A stretch of DNA of 5,482 nucleotides from Methanofollis sp. (GCA_028696365.1 JAQVHG010000157.1:1-5482), one strand, 5' to 3'. Shown: positions 1-5,451, counted from the stretch's first letter. The notes: generated by a model not told the origin, from the sequence alone. Translations and numbers: made by a program.

Positions 1-2449
1 CCAGCAGTGGGGTTTCCAGCGGATCGTCCCGTGCTTCGACGACATGACGGCCAAGTGCACCTACACTACGACGGTCATCGCCGACGAACGTTACACCAAC
101 ATCATCTCCAACGGCGACCCGCTCTCAGCCCCGAGGCCATATGGAAACGGCCAGATTATCGTCACCTTCGACAACACCACCACTCCGATGGCCCCGTACC
201 TCTTCTTCCTGGGTGTCGGGACCTATGCGACCTTCAGGCGCGAGCTCGAGTACCCAGACGGCCGGGCCTTCACCCTCGAACTCCTGGCCCCTCCGGGTGC
301 AGACCCTGCGGCCGCAGAGGAGGCCCTGGAGGTGCTTGCCGACGGGGCGCTCTGGGTCTATCTCTTCACCGGGCCGGAGCAATATCGCCACCTCCCTCTC
401 CGCAAGGCCCTCATGGCGCGTTGCCACGAGCGGGACCTGGCAAAGGCGGTGGGAGACGAGGAGCGCGTCGAGGCGTTGAGGGCCGGACTCGCCGAGCGGG
501 TCAGGGAGATCACTCCGGGCTATGCCTATACCGGCATGGTCTACCGCGAGATCGGGATGCAGAACTCAGACTATGGCGGGATGGAGAATGTCGGCAACAC
601 CACCATCGCCACCAACCGCCTGATGCCCTTCCCGCAGATGACCGACCGGGCCTATGAGTATATGGTGAGAGTGAAGGTCCACGAGTACTACCACAACCTC
701 AACGGCTCTGAGGTGACCGGGAAGACGCCGTTTGAGATCTGGCTCAACGAAGCGGTGGCGGTGCATGTGGAGAACCAGCACTTCGGCTTCTTCTTCGGCG
801 AGGAGTATGCCCGTCTCCAGACGGTCCTCGAACTCGTCGACCCGGAGACCGGCACCTTCGCCCTGGACGAGGGGGCGGCCTCGATGCCCATCGAGCCAGA
901 CGGGTTCAACGACCCAAACGAGTTGATCACTGGCGTCACCTATGTGAAGTCGCCGGAGTTTGTCAGGATGGTCGAGACGGTCGTGGGCAAAGAGACCTTT
1001 GCCCGGGGGCTCGGGGTGTACCACAGGCGGTTCTCCCATGGGAACGCTTCCAGAAAGGACTGGCTGGAGGCGATGGAGGAGGTCTCTGGGTGCAGTCTCA
1101 GTGAGATGGCTGGGGTGTGGCTGAAGCAGACCGGGTACCCGGAGGTGCGGGTGGCGCACCGGTACGATCCGGCGAGGCGCACCTGCACCCTCTCGATCGA
1201 GCAGGTGACCCCTGAGGGTGCAGAACCCTGGACCTTCCCGCTGACCATGGCCCTGGTCGGGGCCGACGGCGTCGACCTCACGGAGCGGACGCATCTGGTG
1301 AAGGACCGGCACGAGACTGTGGTCTTCGAGAACGTCGACGCCCCTGCCTACCTCTCGGTCAACCGCGGCTACACCTTCTATGGGCGGGTGACCGACGATG
1401 CCACGCCTGCGGCACTCTTCCTCCAGGCGCGGACCGACCCCGACCTCATCGCCCGCTTCTGTGCCTTCCAGCGGTGTGCGGAGACTGAGATGCTCAGGCT
1501 GCTCCAGGACCCTTCGGCCGCTCCCTCAGAAGAGTTCTGTACGCTCTACGTCGACCTCGCCGCAGACGACGACCTGATACGCCGGGCAGGTGGGCAGTTC
1601 CTCACCCTCTTTGAGTCGGTGACCGACCCCTGCTATGCCCACCGCTACACCGCCCTCCATGAGGCTCGGGTGCGCCTGCTGAAGGGAATCGCGGCCGCAC
1701 ACCAGGAGCGGCTCACTGGTCTGTACCACCGGTACGCCGCGGCTCCGACTGACCGGGGCCCTTCGGCGATCAAGGCACGGCAGGTGAAGAACGCCGTCCT
1801 GCAGGTCCTCGCCGCACTTGACACGCCTGAGGTCCATGCCCTCATCAGGGAACAGTTCGAGGGTGCGCAGTGTGCCACTGACCTGATCGCGGCCTTTGCC
1901 GCGTACCTCGACTCTTTGGCCCCTGACCGGCGTGCGGTACTGGAAAAATTTGAGGCTGAGTCGAAGGAACACCCAGTCTCATGGGAGACGTTCCTTGCCG
2001 TCGTCGCCGGGTTGTCAGCTCCAGACGCCCTTGAACTGGTTCAGGAGGTGGCGACATCGCCGTCCTTCCACATCGAGCAGTCCAATGACCAGCGGGCGCT
2101 CTTCGGGCGGTTTGCCAGAAACCGCCGGCTCTCCCTGGAGACCCCTGAGGGACGCGACTACCTCGCCCGGGTGCTCGGCCGTCTCGGGGGGGTGAACGAG
2201 TACAACACGGTCAGCGCCCTCGAAGTCTTCGGCGCCCTTGACAGGATGGCAGAGGAGCATCAGGCGCCGCTGGTGGGCGTGCTTCTCTCGGTGATGCGGG
2301 CCGTCGACCCTGAGACGCAGCCGAGCGTCTACCACACCGCTCGCCGCCTTCTCCATGGGGCGCCGCATGCGGTGGCCAGGTATGTCGACGAGCATGGCCC
2401 TGCCCCAGAACTGGAAGGGGTGCCGCACCTGGCTGGGCATGGAGCATGA
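1..2449 (+). CDS. M1-family zinc aminopeptidase (PepN-like), 5'-truncated by window edge
   Basis: The reading frame is open from base 2, and its first visible residues (QQWGFQRIVPCFDD) match the segment of M1 enzymes just before the '..ADK..P.LLSNG' strand. The true start is therefore upstream and the ATG at 44 is internal. Catalytic signatures are all present: GGMEN (575-589, the GAMEN exopeptidase motif), HEYYH (680-694) followed after 18 residues by the third zinc ligand Glu (749-751), and the transition-state Tyr in GVTYVKSPEF (941-943). After these come an Ig-like DUF3458-type segment and a long helical C-terminal domain, the order found in E. coli PepN. Compared with PepN, about 120 N-terminal residues are missing, and roughly 45 extra residues lie just before GGMEN (about 350-540). 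The family removes N-terminal amino acids from peptides, usually in the cytoplasm; no signal peptide can be judged because the start is absent. It appears monocistronic, with an AT-rich gap following. The exact substrate preference cannot be read from sequence. Confidence 0.95.
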   Translation, partial: QQWGFQRIVPCFDDMTAKCTYTTTVIADERYTNIISNGDPLSAPRPYGNGQIIVTFDNTTTPMAPYLFFLGVGTYATFRRELEYPDGRAFTLELLAPPGADPAAAEEALEVLADGALWVYLFTGPEQYRHLPLRKALMARCHERDLAKAVGDEERVEALRAGLAERVREITPGYAYTGMVYREIGMQNSDYGGMENVGNTTIATNRLMPFPQMTDRAYEYMVRVKVHEYYHNLNGSEVTGKTPFEIWLNEAVAVHVENQHFGFFFGEEYARLQTVLELVDPETGTFALDEGAASMPIEPDGFNDPNELITGVTYVKSPEFVRMVETVVGKETFARGLGVYHRRFSHGNASRKDWLEAMEEVSGCSLSEMAGVWLKQTGYPEVRVAHRYDPARRTCTLSIEQVTPEGAEPWTFPLTMALVGADGVDLTERTHLVKDRHETVVFENVDAPAYLSVNRGYTFYGRVTDDATPAALFLQARTDPDLIARFCAFQRCAETEMLRLLQDPSAAPSEEFCTLYVDLAADDDLIRRAGGQFLTLFESVTDPCYAHRYTALHEARVRLLKGIAAAHQERLTGLYHRYAAAPTDRGPSAIKARQVKNAVLQVLAALDTPEVHALIREQFEGAQCATDLIAAFAAYLDSLAPDRRAVLEKFEAESKEHPVSWETFLAVVAGLSAPDALELVQEVATSPSFHIEQSNDQRALFGRFARNRRLSLETPEGRDYLARVLGRLGGVNEYNTVSALEVFGALDRMAEEHQAPLVGVLLSVMRAVDPETQPSVYHTARRLLHGAPHAVARYVDEHGPAPELEGVPHLAGHGA

Positions 2450-2890
2450 GTATGCATCACAATGTGCATTGATGCACACATATCTTTTTGAACAATATTT
2501 CATACTCGATATCAGTGTAATTTGAGAGGCCTTCAGATCGGACGAAATATGGCATATTTTGGGGTGTTCATCTCTTTTATCCTCATAATTATCCCGATCG
2601 CCCGAATTAAAACTGAATTGGCCCCATTTTGACAAATTAGACCTGATTATTTTAATTATACTCGTGCCGGACCATGCCGAATTGAAATCTGGACGCGTAT
2701 AAAGCGCAGAACCGATCCATGGCCTAAGAATCCTTTACTGGATCGTGAGGGTCTAATTGGGGCAAGATCTGGTCCCCACAGCAATCTAAAGGTAATAATT
2801 AGATTTTAATCGAATTTATCAATTTTTAATCAAAATTTTTCGATTTAAGTCCTATTTTATGTAATAATTCATAATCGTCATGAGGTATCG
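2450..2890. other. AT-rich intergenic region with short stem-loops, no convincing gene
   Basis: This stretch is far more AT-rich than the flanking genes and has no ORF with coding character. It holds three successive inverted repeats: CGATCCA/TGGATCG (2713-2719/2739-2745), TGGGG/CCCCA (2758-2762/2774-2778) and AATCTAA/TTAGATT (2783-2789/2799-2805). The last is followed by a T-rich stretch. There is also a direct repeat TTTTAATC at 2804 and 2824, and a TATA-like TATAAA at 2698-2703. The repeats could reflect a structured RNA, protein binding sites, or chance in AT-rich DNA. A 27-codon hydrophobic ORF at 2549-2632 is not called as a gene because it has no good ribosome binding site. Confidence 0.4.
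2463..2489 (+). terminator. Hairpin plus T-run after the M1 peptidase
   Basis: TGTGCATTGATGCACA (2463-2478) is a perfect inverted repeat able to form a 6-7 bp stem, followed six bases later by TTTTT (2485-2489), 14 bases after the peptidase stop codon. Archaeal termination depends mainly on T-runs, so this is a plausible transcript end. The stem is short and the T-run brief, so confidence is modest. Confidence 0.35.
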
Positions 2891-2908
2891 CGAGGGATAT
2901 TTTTAAAT
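2891..2908 (+). promoter_or_regulatory. Candidate TATA-box promoter of the SpeD-like gene
   Basis: TTTTTAAAT (2900-2908), preceded by a purine-rich CGAGGGA in the BRE position, fits an archaeal TATA/BRE element. Transcription would start about 22-26 bases downstream, near 2927-2931. That gives a leader of roughly 35-40 bases carrying the ribosome binding site. TCATGAG occurs on both sides of the box (2878-2884 and 2914-2920) and could be a regulator site. The surroundings are AT-rich, so TATA-like matches occur by chance. Confidence 0.5.
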
Positions 2909-2952
2909 CTCCATCATGAGTTGTAGATCCATCAATATCCTGTAGACCCCCA

Positions 2953-2962
2953 GGAGGGGATC
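2953..2962 (+). promoter_or_regulatory. Strong Shine-Dalgarno site of the SpeD-like gene
   Basis: GGAGGGGATC differs at one base from GGAGGTGATC, the full complement of the archaeal 16S rRNA 3' end. It lies three bases before the ATG at 2966. It fixes that ATG as the start and suggests efficient translation. Confidence 0.8.
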
Positions 2963-2965
2963 AGT

Positions 2966-3433
2966 ATGGAGATGACCACTACCGAAATGAACAACCAGCC
3001 TGACATGCTTGGCCTGAACCGCGCAATGACAACCTGGGACGCTCTCTCTGACGAAGAGATCATCGAACAGTTTAGGGAGCAGGGTTCATGGGGCCTGTAC
3101 ACCAGCGTAGACCTCAAGGACTGCGACCCCCAGGCCATCAGAGATGCCGATACGATCAGACGGTTCATTGTTGAGCTCTGTGACCTCATTGATATGAAGC
3201 GCTTTGGCGAGCCGACGGTCATCCACTTTGGCCCGAACGAGAAGGTGGCCGGCTACTCGATGACCCAGCTCATCGAGACCTCTCTGGTCTCAGGCCACTT
3301 TGCAAATGAGACCAACGCCGCCTACCTCGACATCTTCTCCTGCAAGGAGTACGGCCCCAAGAAGATGGGAGAGTTCTGCAAGCAGTTCTTCGGCGCCCGC
3401 TCGATGGCCACTCACGTGCTCTTTAGGGACTAA
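2966..3433 (+). CDS. S-adenosylmethionine decarboxylase-like (SpeD/COG1586 family) pyruvoyl enzyme
   Basis: A 155-residue protein of the prokaryotic AdoMet decarboxylase family. These enzymes cleave themselves at an internal Ser to create a pyruvoyl cofactor, then decarboxylate AdoMet for polyamine synthesis. Family landmarks are 'LYTSVDLKDCD' (44-54), 'VIHFGP..KVAGYSM' (85-99), the cleavage region ETSLVSGH (104-111) and AAYLDIFSC (118-126). Aligned without gaps to the Thermotoga-type enzyme, Ser106 falls on the cleavage Ser, His111 on the processing His and Cys126 on the catalytic Cys. Deviations: the residue before the cleavage Ser is Thr rather than Glu, and the usual HTWPE is HFANE, so the Trp thought to stack on the substrate is missing. 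About 38 extra N-terminal residues precede the core. The start is fixed by the strong ribosome binding site. Processing looks possible, but the substrate may not be AdoMet; arginine or ornithine decarboxylation is known for other SpeD homologues. The gene stands alone with its own promoter and terminator. Confidence 0.85.
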   Translation: MEMTTTEMNNQPDMLGLNRAMTTWDALSDEEIIEQFREQGSWGLYTSVDLKDCDPQAIRDADTIRRFIVELCDLIDMKRFGEPTVIHFGPNEKVAGYSMTQLIETSLVSGHFANETNAAYLDIFSCKEYGPKKMGEFCKQFFGARSMATHVLFRD

Positions 3434-3447
3434 AAATCCCTTTTTTT
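3425..3447 (+). terminator. Hairpin/T-tract terminator overlapping the SpeD-like stop codon
   Basis: AGGGA (3425-3429) pairs with TCCCT (3437-3441) around a 7-base loop that includes the TAA stop, followed directly by a run of seven T (3441-3447). The layout matches an intrinsic or T-tract terminator placed at the very end of the coding sequence. Confidence 0.6.
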
Positions 3448-3484
3448 GGCTTTGTAGAAATCCTCTTGATGAATCTCTCTGGCA

Positions 3485-3503
3485 GGGGGGCGGCAAGCCC
3501 CCC
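3485..3503. repeat. GGGGGGC/GCCCCCC hairpin
   Basis: A perfect 7-bp inverted repeat of nearly pure G/C (3485-3491 and 3497-3503) with a GGCAA loop. It would form a very stable stem on either strand. There is no T-run directly after it, so it is not a classic terminator. Confidence 0.6.
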
Positions 3504-3585
3504 TCGAACCCCTCGCCACACGATGGGCGGAGGACAGCAGCACTCTCTTTATGGTCATCTATTCTGCCTTCCCGTCCCCCCCCCA

Positions 3586-3607
3586 TGCTCCCGGAGATCC
3601 GGGAGCA
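3586..3607. repeat. Perfect 10-bp palindrome with 2-base centre
   Basis: TGCTCCCGGA (3586-3595) and TCCGGGAGCA (3598-3607) are exact reverse complements separated by GA. It sits inside the spacer between convergent genes. As RNA it would form a stable stem-loop in either transcript, and it may block read-through from the minus-strand operon, whose last gene ends at 3726. No oligo-T follows on either side. Confidence 0.65.
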
Positions 3608-3725
3608 GCGCCCCCGGCCAAAGAGGTGGGAAGGGGGGTGACACACGTCTCCCCAACACAAGAGGTGAGGGGTTCTACAGAGCCCAGAAATTATTCATGT
3701 ATCATAGTAGGGCCCGGCTCGTGTG

Positions 3726-4433
3726 TTATCTCCTCTGCAGGAGTGCTCTGACCCGCCCAAATGGGACGTCAGGAGTAGCGATGAGACAGAGGATCCCCTC
3801 ATCCTCTTCAGAGACCAAGTATGTTCCCGATCGCGTTTCAAGCGTGAAGTCTGAGATCTCACCTATTCCAAGCGTATCCGCAAGTTTGCGGGCGACCCCA
3901 AAGGACGAACAGAGAGCACGCTCATCCAGATCGGCGGGCTTCATACCGGCCAGGATCTCAAGACCCCCTGCCCCACACCGGCCCACCATCACTATTCCGT
4001 CATCTGACCATAGCATAGCAGGGACCTGTCGCACGGGGGGCTGTGTCTGCGGAGGTTCGACCTGTGTCTGAACTCTTGGTTCTTCAGACCCGGTCGCTGG
4101 CGTCATTGCATGTGCAGACCCTGCAATCTGGACGCCATGCCCATTGCACCACTCAAGAGCAATCGAAAACTCCTCTTCAGTATAGCGGCAGAGTGTCAGT
4201 TCGATCACTCCCTGGGAGAGGAGATATTCTCTGGCTGCACTCCCACGCAGTACCATCTTGCCATATCTAAACCAGTAGGCAATCTCCTCCCCTTTCCTGA
4301 TCAGGAGGAAACCATTTCCCCCCTGAACCTGGACCGCAACTTTCCCCACAAACTTACCGGTGTGGGAGAAGACCCAGGTGAGCGGAGCCTGCATCGTGCC
4401 TAAACTAGTTCCTTCAGGAAGTATTACTGTCAT
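3726..4433 (-). CDS. Two-domain protein: DUF2226/PATAN-like N-terminus, roadblock-like C-terminus
   Basis: A 235-residue cytoplasmic protein. The start is taken as the ATG at 4433, which overlaps the stop of the upstream gene as ATGA and implies translational coupling. The frame stays open further upstream, but there it runs antisense-like through the roadblock gene in another frame and looks non-coding. Residues 15-100 (for example GGNGFLLIRKGEEIAYWFRYGKMVLRG region) resemble the DUF2226/PATAN-type domains common in archaeal signalling proteins; this is recall of the pattern, not a search result. Residues 108-138 form a Pro/Gln/Thr-rich linker. Residues 139-235 follow the roadblock/LC7 order: a strand with 'DDGIVMVGRCG', a long helix ending in 'LADTLGIGEI', a strand 'DFTLETRSGTYLV', then 'GILCLIATPDVPFGRVRALL'. 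Roadblock proteins dimerise and bind or regulate Ras-like GTPases. It probably pairs with the upstream roadblock protein. It could also be an unrelated archaeal orphan family. Confidence 0.8.
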   Translation of the reverse strand: MTVILPEGTSLGTMQAPLTWVFSHTGKFVGKVAVQVQGGNGFLLIRKGEEIAYWFRYGKMVLRGSAAREYLLSQGVIELTLCRYTEEEFSIALEWCNGHGVQIAGSAHAMTPATGSEEPRVQTQVEPPQTQPPVRQVPAMLWSDDGIVMVGRCGAGGLEILAGMKPADLDERALCSSFGVARKLADTLGIGEISDFTLETRSGTYLVSEEDEGILCLIATPDVPFGRVRALLQRR

Positions 4434-4777
4434 ACCACCGATGTGATCAATTCGATGTTCTTCTTCATCTCGTATCTGACCCGGCCCTGATTCGCGCCCG
4501 GACCGAGGAGGACCGCAAGGACTGAACCATCTTCGATGGGCATGACAAGGAGGCTTCCCCCTGCCCCTTCCACAATGGCTCCACCGTACCGTTCGGTCCC
4601 AGGCCCGCCGGCAAGGCACTCCCAAGACGATGCCGCTTTATGAATCAGTGGAGCGGCGCCGTCCCAGTCAGCCCCCCCGGCCTGACCGAGAACCTCTCCC
4701 TCAGGCCCGACCAGAGCGGCGCCGATTGCCCCACCGATCAAGAGTTTTTTCAAGACAAATGTGAGCATCCCAACCAT
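4430..4777 (-). CDS. Roadblock/LC7 (MglB-like) domain protein
   Basis: A 115-residue single-domain protein. The roadblock/LC7 pattern is clear: a helix, then 'GAIGAALVGPEGEVLGQ' (16-32), a central helix (about 38-56), 'YGGAIVEGAGGSLLVMPIEDGSVLAVLLGP' split over residues 64-93, and a final helix 'ANQGRVRYEMKKNIELI' (95-111). These proteins form homo- or heterodimers that act on small Ras-like GTPases (as MglB acts on MglA) or serve as scaffolds. It is the third gene of the operon, 51 bases after the 62-residue gene, and overlaps the next gene by four bases (ATGA). The start at 4777 has only a weak purine-rich site (GAAGAGAT) before it; a second ATG at 4768 is possible and would still leave the domain nearly whole. 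The N-terminus is hydrophobic but fits the first helix and strand better than a membrane anchor. Confidence 0.85.
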   Translation of the reverse strand: MVGMLTFVLKKLLIGGAIGAALVGPEGEVLGQAGGADWDGAAPLIHKAASSWECLAGGPGTERYGGAIVEGAGGSLLVMPIEDGSVLAVLLGPGANQGRVRYEMKKNIELITSVV

Positions 4778-4828
4778 AATATCTCTTCTAAACTCCCGAA
4801 AGTCTCTTGATCCTATATTGTATCACAA

Positions 4829-5017
4829 TTACGATCTCAGTGCCGAGGACTGACACCAGGCAGAGTAACAAGCATCAGCCAGGGCGAAGAGGTTGGCAAT
4901 ATTCAGGCTGGACAGACTCATATTTAGTGCTTTATTTGCAGACCTGAAGAAGATATTAGTGGCCGAAGGGCCATTTTCCTCTCTCAGGACGGTGAACACG
5001 TCGTCGTCCAGTGGCAT
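4829..5017 (-). CDS. Small 62-residue protein of unknown function in HAMP-roadblock operon
   Basis: I do not recognise this protein. It begins with an acidic segment (MPLDDDVFTVLREENGP) followed by a probably helical, mildly amphipathic stretch (residues 19-58) rich in Ser, Ala, Asn and Leu, with two Cys (50, 55) near the end. No transmembrane segment or signal peptide is evident. It is called real because GAGGTG lies seven bases before its ATG and overlaps the stop codon of the HAMP gene, only 11 bases separate the two genes, and it fills the operon in the same direction. It may be an adaptor between the HAMP protein and the roadblock proteins, which is inference from position only. Confidence 0.65.
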   Translation of the reverse strand: MPLDDDVFTVLREENGPSATNIFFRSANKALNMSLSSLNIANLFALADACYSAWCQSSALRS

Positions 5018-5024
5018 TCAGGGA

Positions 5025-5033
5025 CACCTCACC
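5025..5033 (-). promoter_or_regulatory. Shine-Dalgarno site of the 62-residue gene
   Basis: Read on the minus strand, GGTGAGGTG contains GAGGTG, which matches the archaeal anti-SD core, seven bases before the ATG at 5017. It includes the TGA stop of the HAMP gene, so the two genes are probably translationally coupled. It is the main evidence that this small ORF is translated. Confidence 0.7.
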
Positions 5034-5451
5034 TATTGTCTTCACGAGCAAGAGCGTCGAGGACGCGGTATGAGTTGATCATCCTGTTGAAGGACGCAGC
5101 AAGTTCCCCGATCTCGTCGTTACTCGTGACTTCCACATTTGCCTCCCTGAGATCTCCCATCGAGACATTCTTAGCCACCTCAGAGAGTTGGGTGATGGGG
5201 CGCGTGATGCTGCTTGCAAGGAAGAGACTCCACATCACCACAATCCCAAGTGTCACCAGGGTCAGGACGAAGACCGTCCCCTGGAGACCAAGGATCTCCA
5301 CAATCTCTCCGGTGTCTCCCGCCGCCATGATCCCAAGTAAGATCACCGGAATTAGAGCGACAAAAAGCATACTCGCAAAGAGTTTGTAGAATATGGGGAT
5401 CTGGAGGGCGAGGCTTCTCCCCCATGCACCGGACTTGGCCATACCTTCCAT
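5029..5451 (-). CDS. Stand-alone HAMP-domain membrane protein (two TM helices, no output domain)
   Basis: A 140-residue protein with a short cytoplasmic N-terminus, TM1 at about 22-44, an external loop of only about 12 residues, TM2 at about 57-79, then a HAMP domain (80-132). The HAMP signature is visible: 'SITRPITQLSEVAKNVSMGDL' region for the first helix and 'NDEIGELAASFNRM' for the second, with the DExG motif (DEIG) intact. HAMP domains normally pass a signal from a sensor to a kinase or methyl-accepting domain. Here the protein ends eight residues after HAMP, and there is almost no room for an extracytoplasmic sensor. It is the first gene of a four-gene operon, so its output is probably a separate partner encoded nearby. 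ATG codons at 5451 and 5442 are both possible starts; the first fits the promoter spacing. It could be the remnant of a larger chemoreceptor or kinase, but the intact operon structure argues for a complete small protein. Confidence 0.9.
   Translation of the reverse strand: MEGMAKSGAWGRSLALQIPIFYKLFASMLFVALIPVILLGIMAAGDTGEIVEILGLQGTVFVLTLVTLGIVVMWSLFLASSITRPITQLSEVAKNVSMGDLREANVEVTSNDEIGELAASFNRMINSYRVLDALAREDNR

Larger units (their letters stand above)
3448..3684. repeat. GC-rich hairpin-rich spacer bounded by 18-bp imperfect inverted repeats
   Basis: GGCTTTGTAGAAATCCTC (3448-3465) and the reverse complement of 3667-3684 (GGCTCTGTAGAACCCCTC) agree at 15 of 18 positions, giving inverted ends to a 237-base segment between convergent genes. 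Inside are two strong hairpins and several runs of G or C. No frame in it has coding character. The structure resembles a MITE-like or other dispersed intergenic element, although no clear target-site duplication flanks the ends. It could instead be a transcription-ending or mRNA-protecting structure for the two converging transcripts. Genome-wide copies would be needed to call it mobile. Confidence 0.4.

Noticed and set aside
566..1312. Long minus-strand open frame within the peptidase gene
   Set aside because: It is His/Pro/Arg-rich, has no recognisable domain, and lies opposite the catalytic core of a clear M1 gene; it is a shadow of GC-rich coding sequence.
44..2449. ATG at 44 as the start of the M1 peptidase
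   Set aside because: The frame is open to the window edge, and the 14 residues before the ATG match conserved M1 sequence, so the gene starts upstream.
2015..2635. Minus-strand open frame spanning the peptidase end and the AT-rich gap
   Set aside because: Most of it is antisense to the peptidase, the rest is low-complexity AT-rich translation, and there is no ribosome binding site or domain.
2700..2810. tRNA or CRISPR array in the stem-loop region
   Set aside because: There is no cloverleaf pairing, T-loop sequence or regularly spaced repeat units; the short inverted repeats differ from one another.
3448..3684. Full insertion sequence
   Set aside because: The segment is only 237 bases, has no transposase frame and shows no target-site duplication.
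3466..4071. Plus-strand open frame across the spacer and the minus-strand gene
   Set aside because: Composition is Pro/Ser/Arg-rich without domain character and it lies opposite a better-supported operon gene.
4434..4625. 64-residue N-terminal extension of the DUF2226/roadblock-like protein
   Set aside because: It overlaps the roadblock gene in another frame, is Arg/Gly/Pro-rich like a shadow frame, and the ATGA-coupled start at 4433 is better supported.
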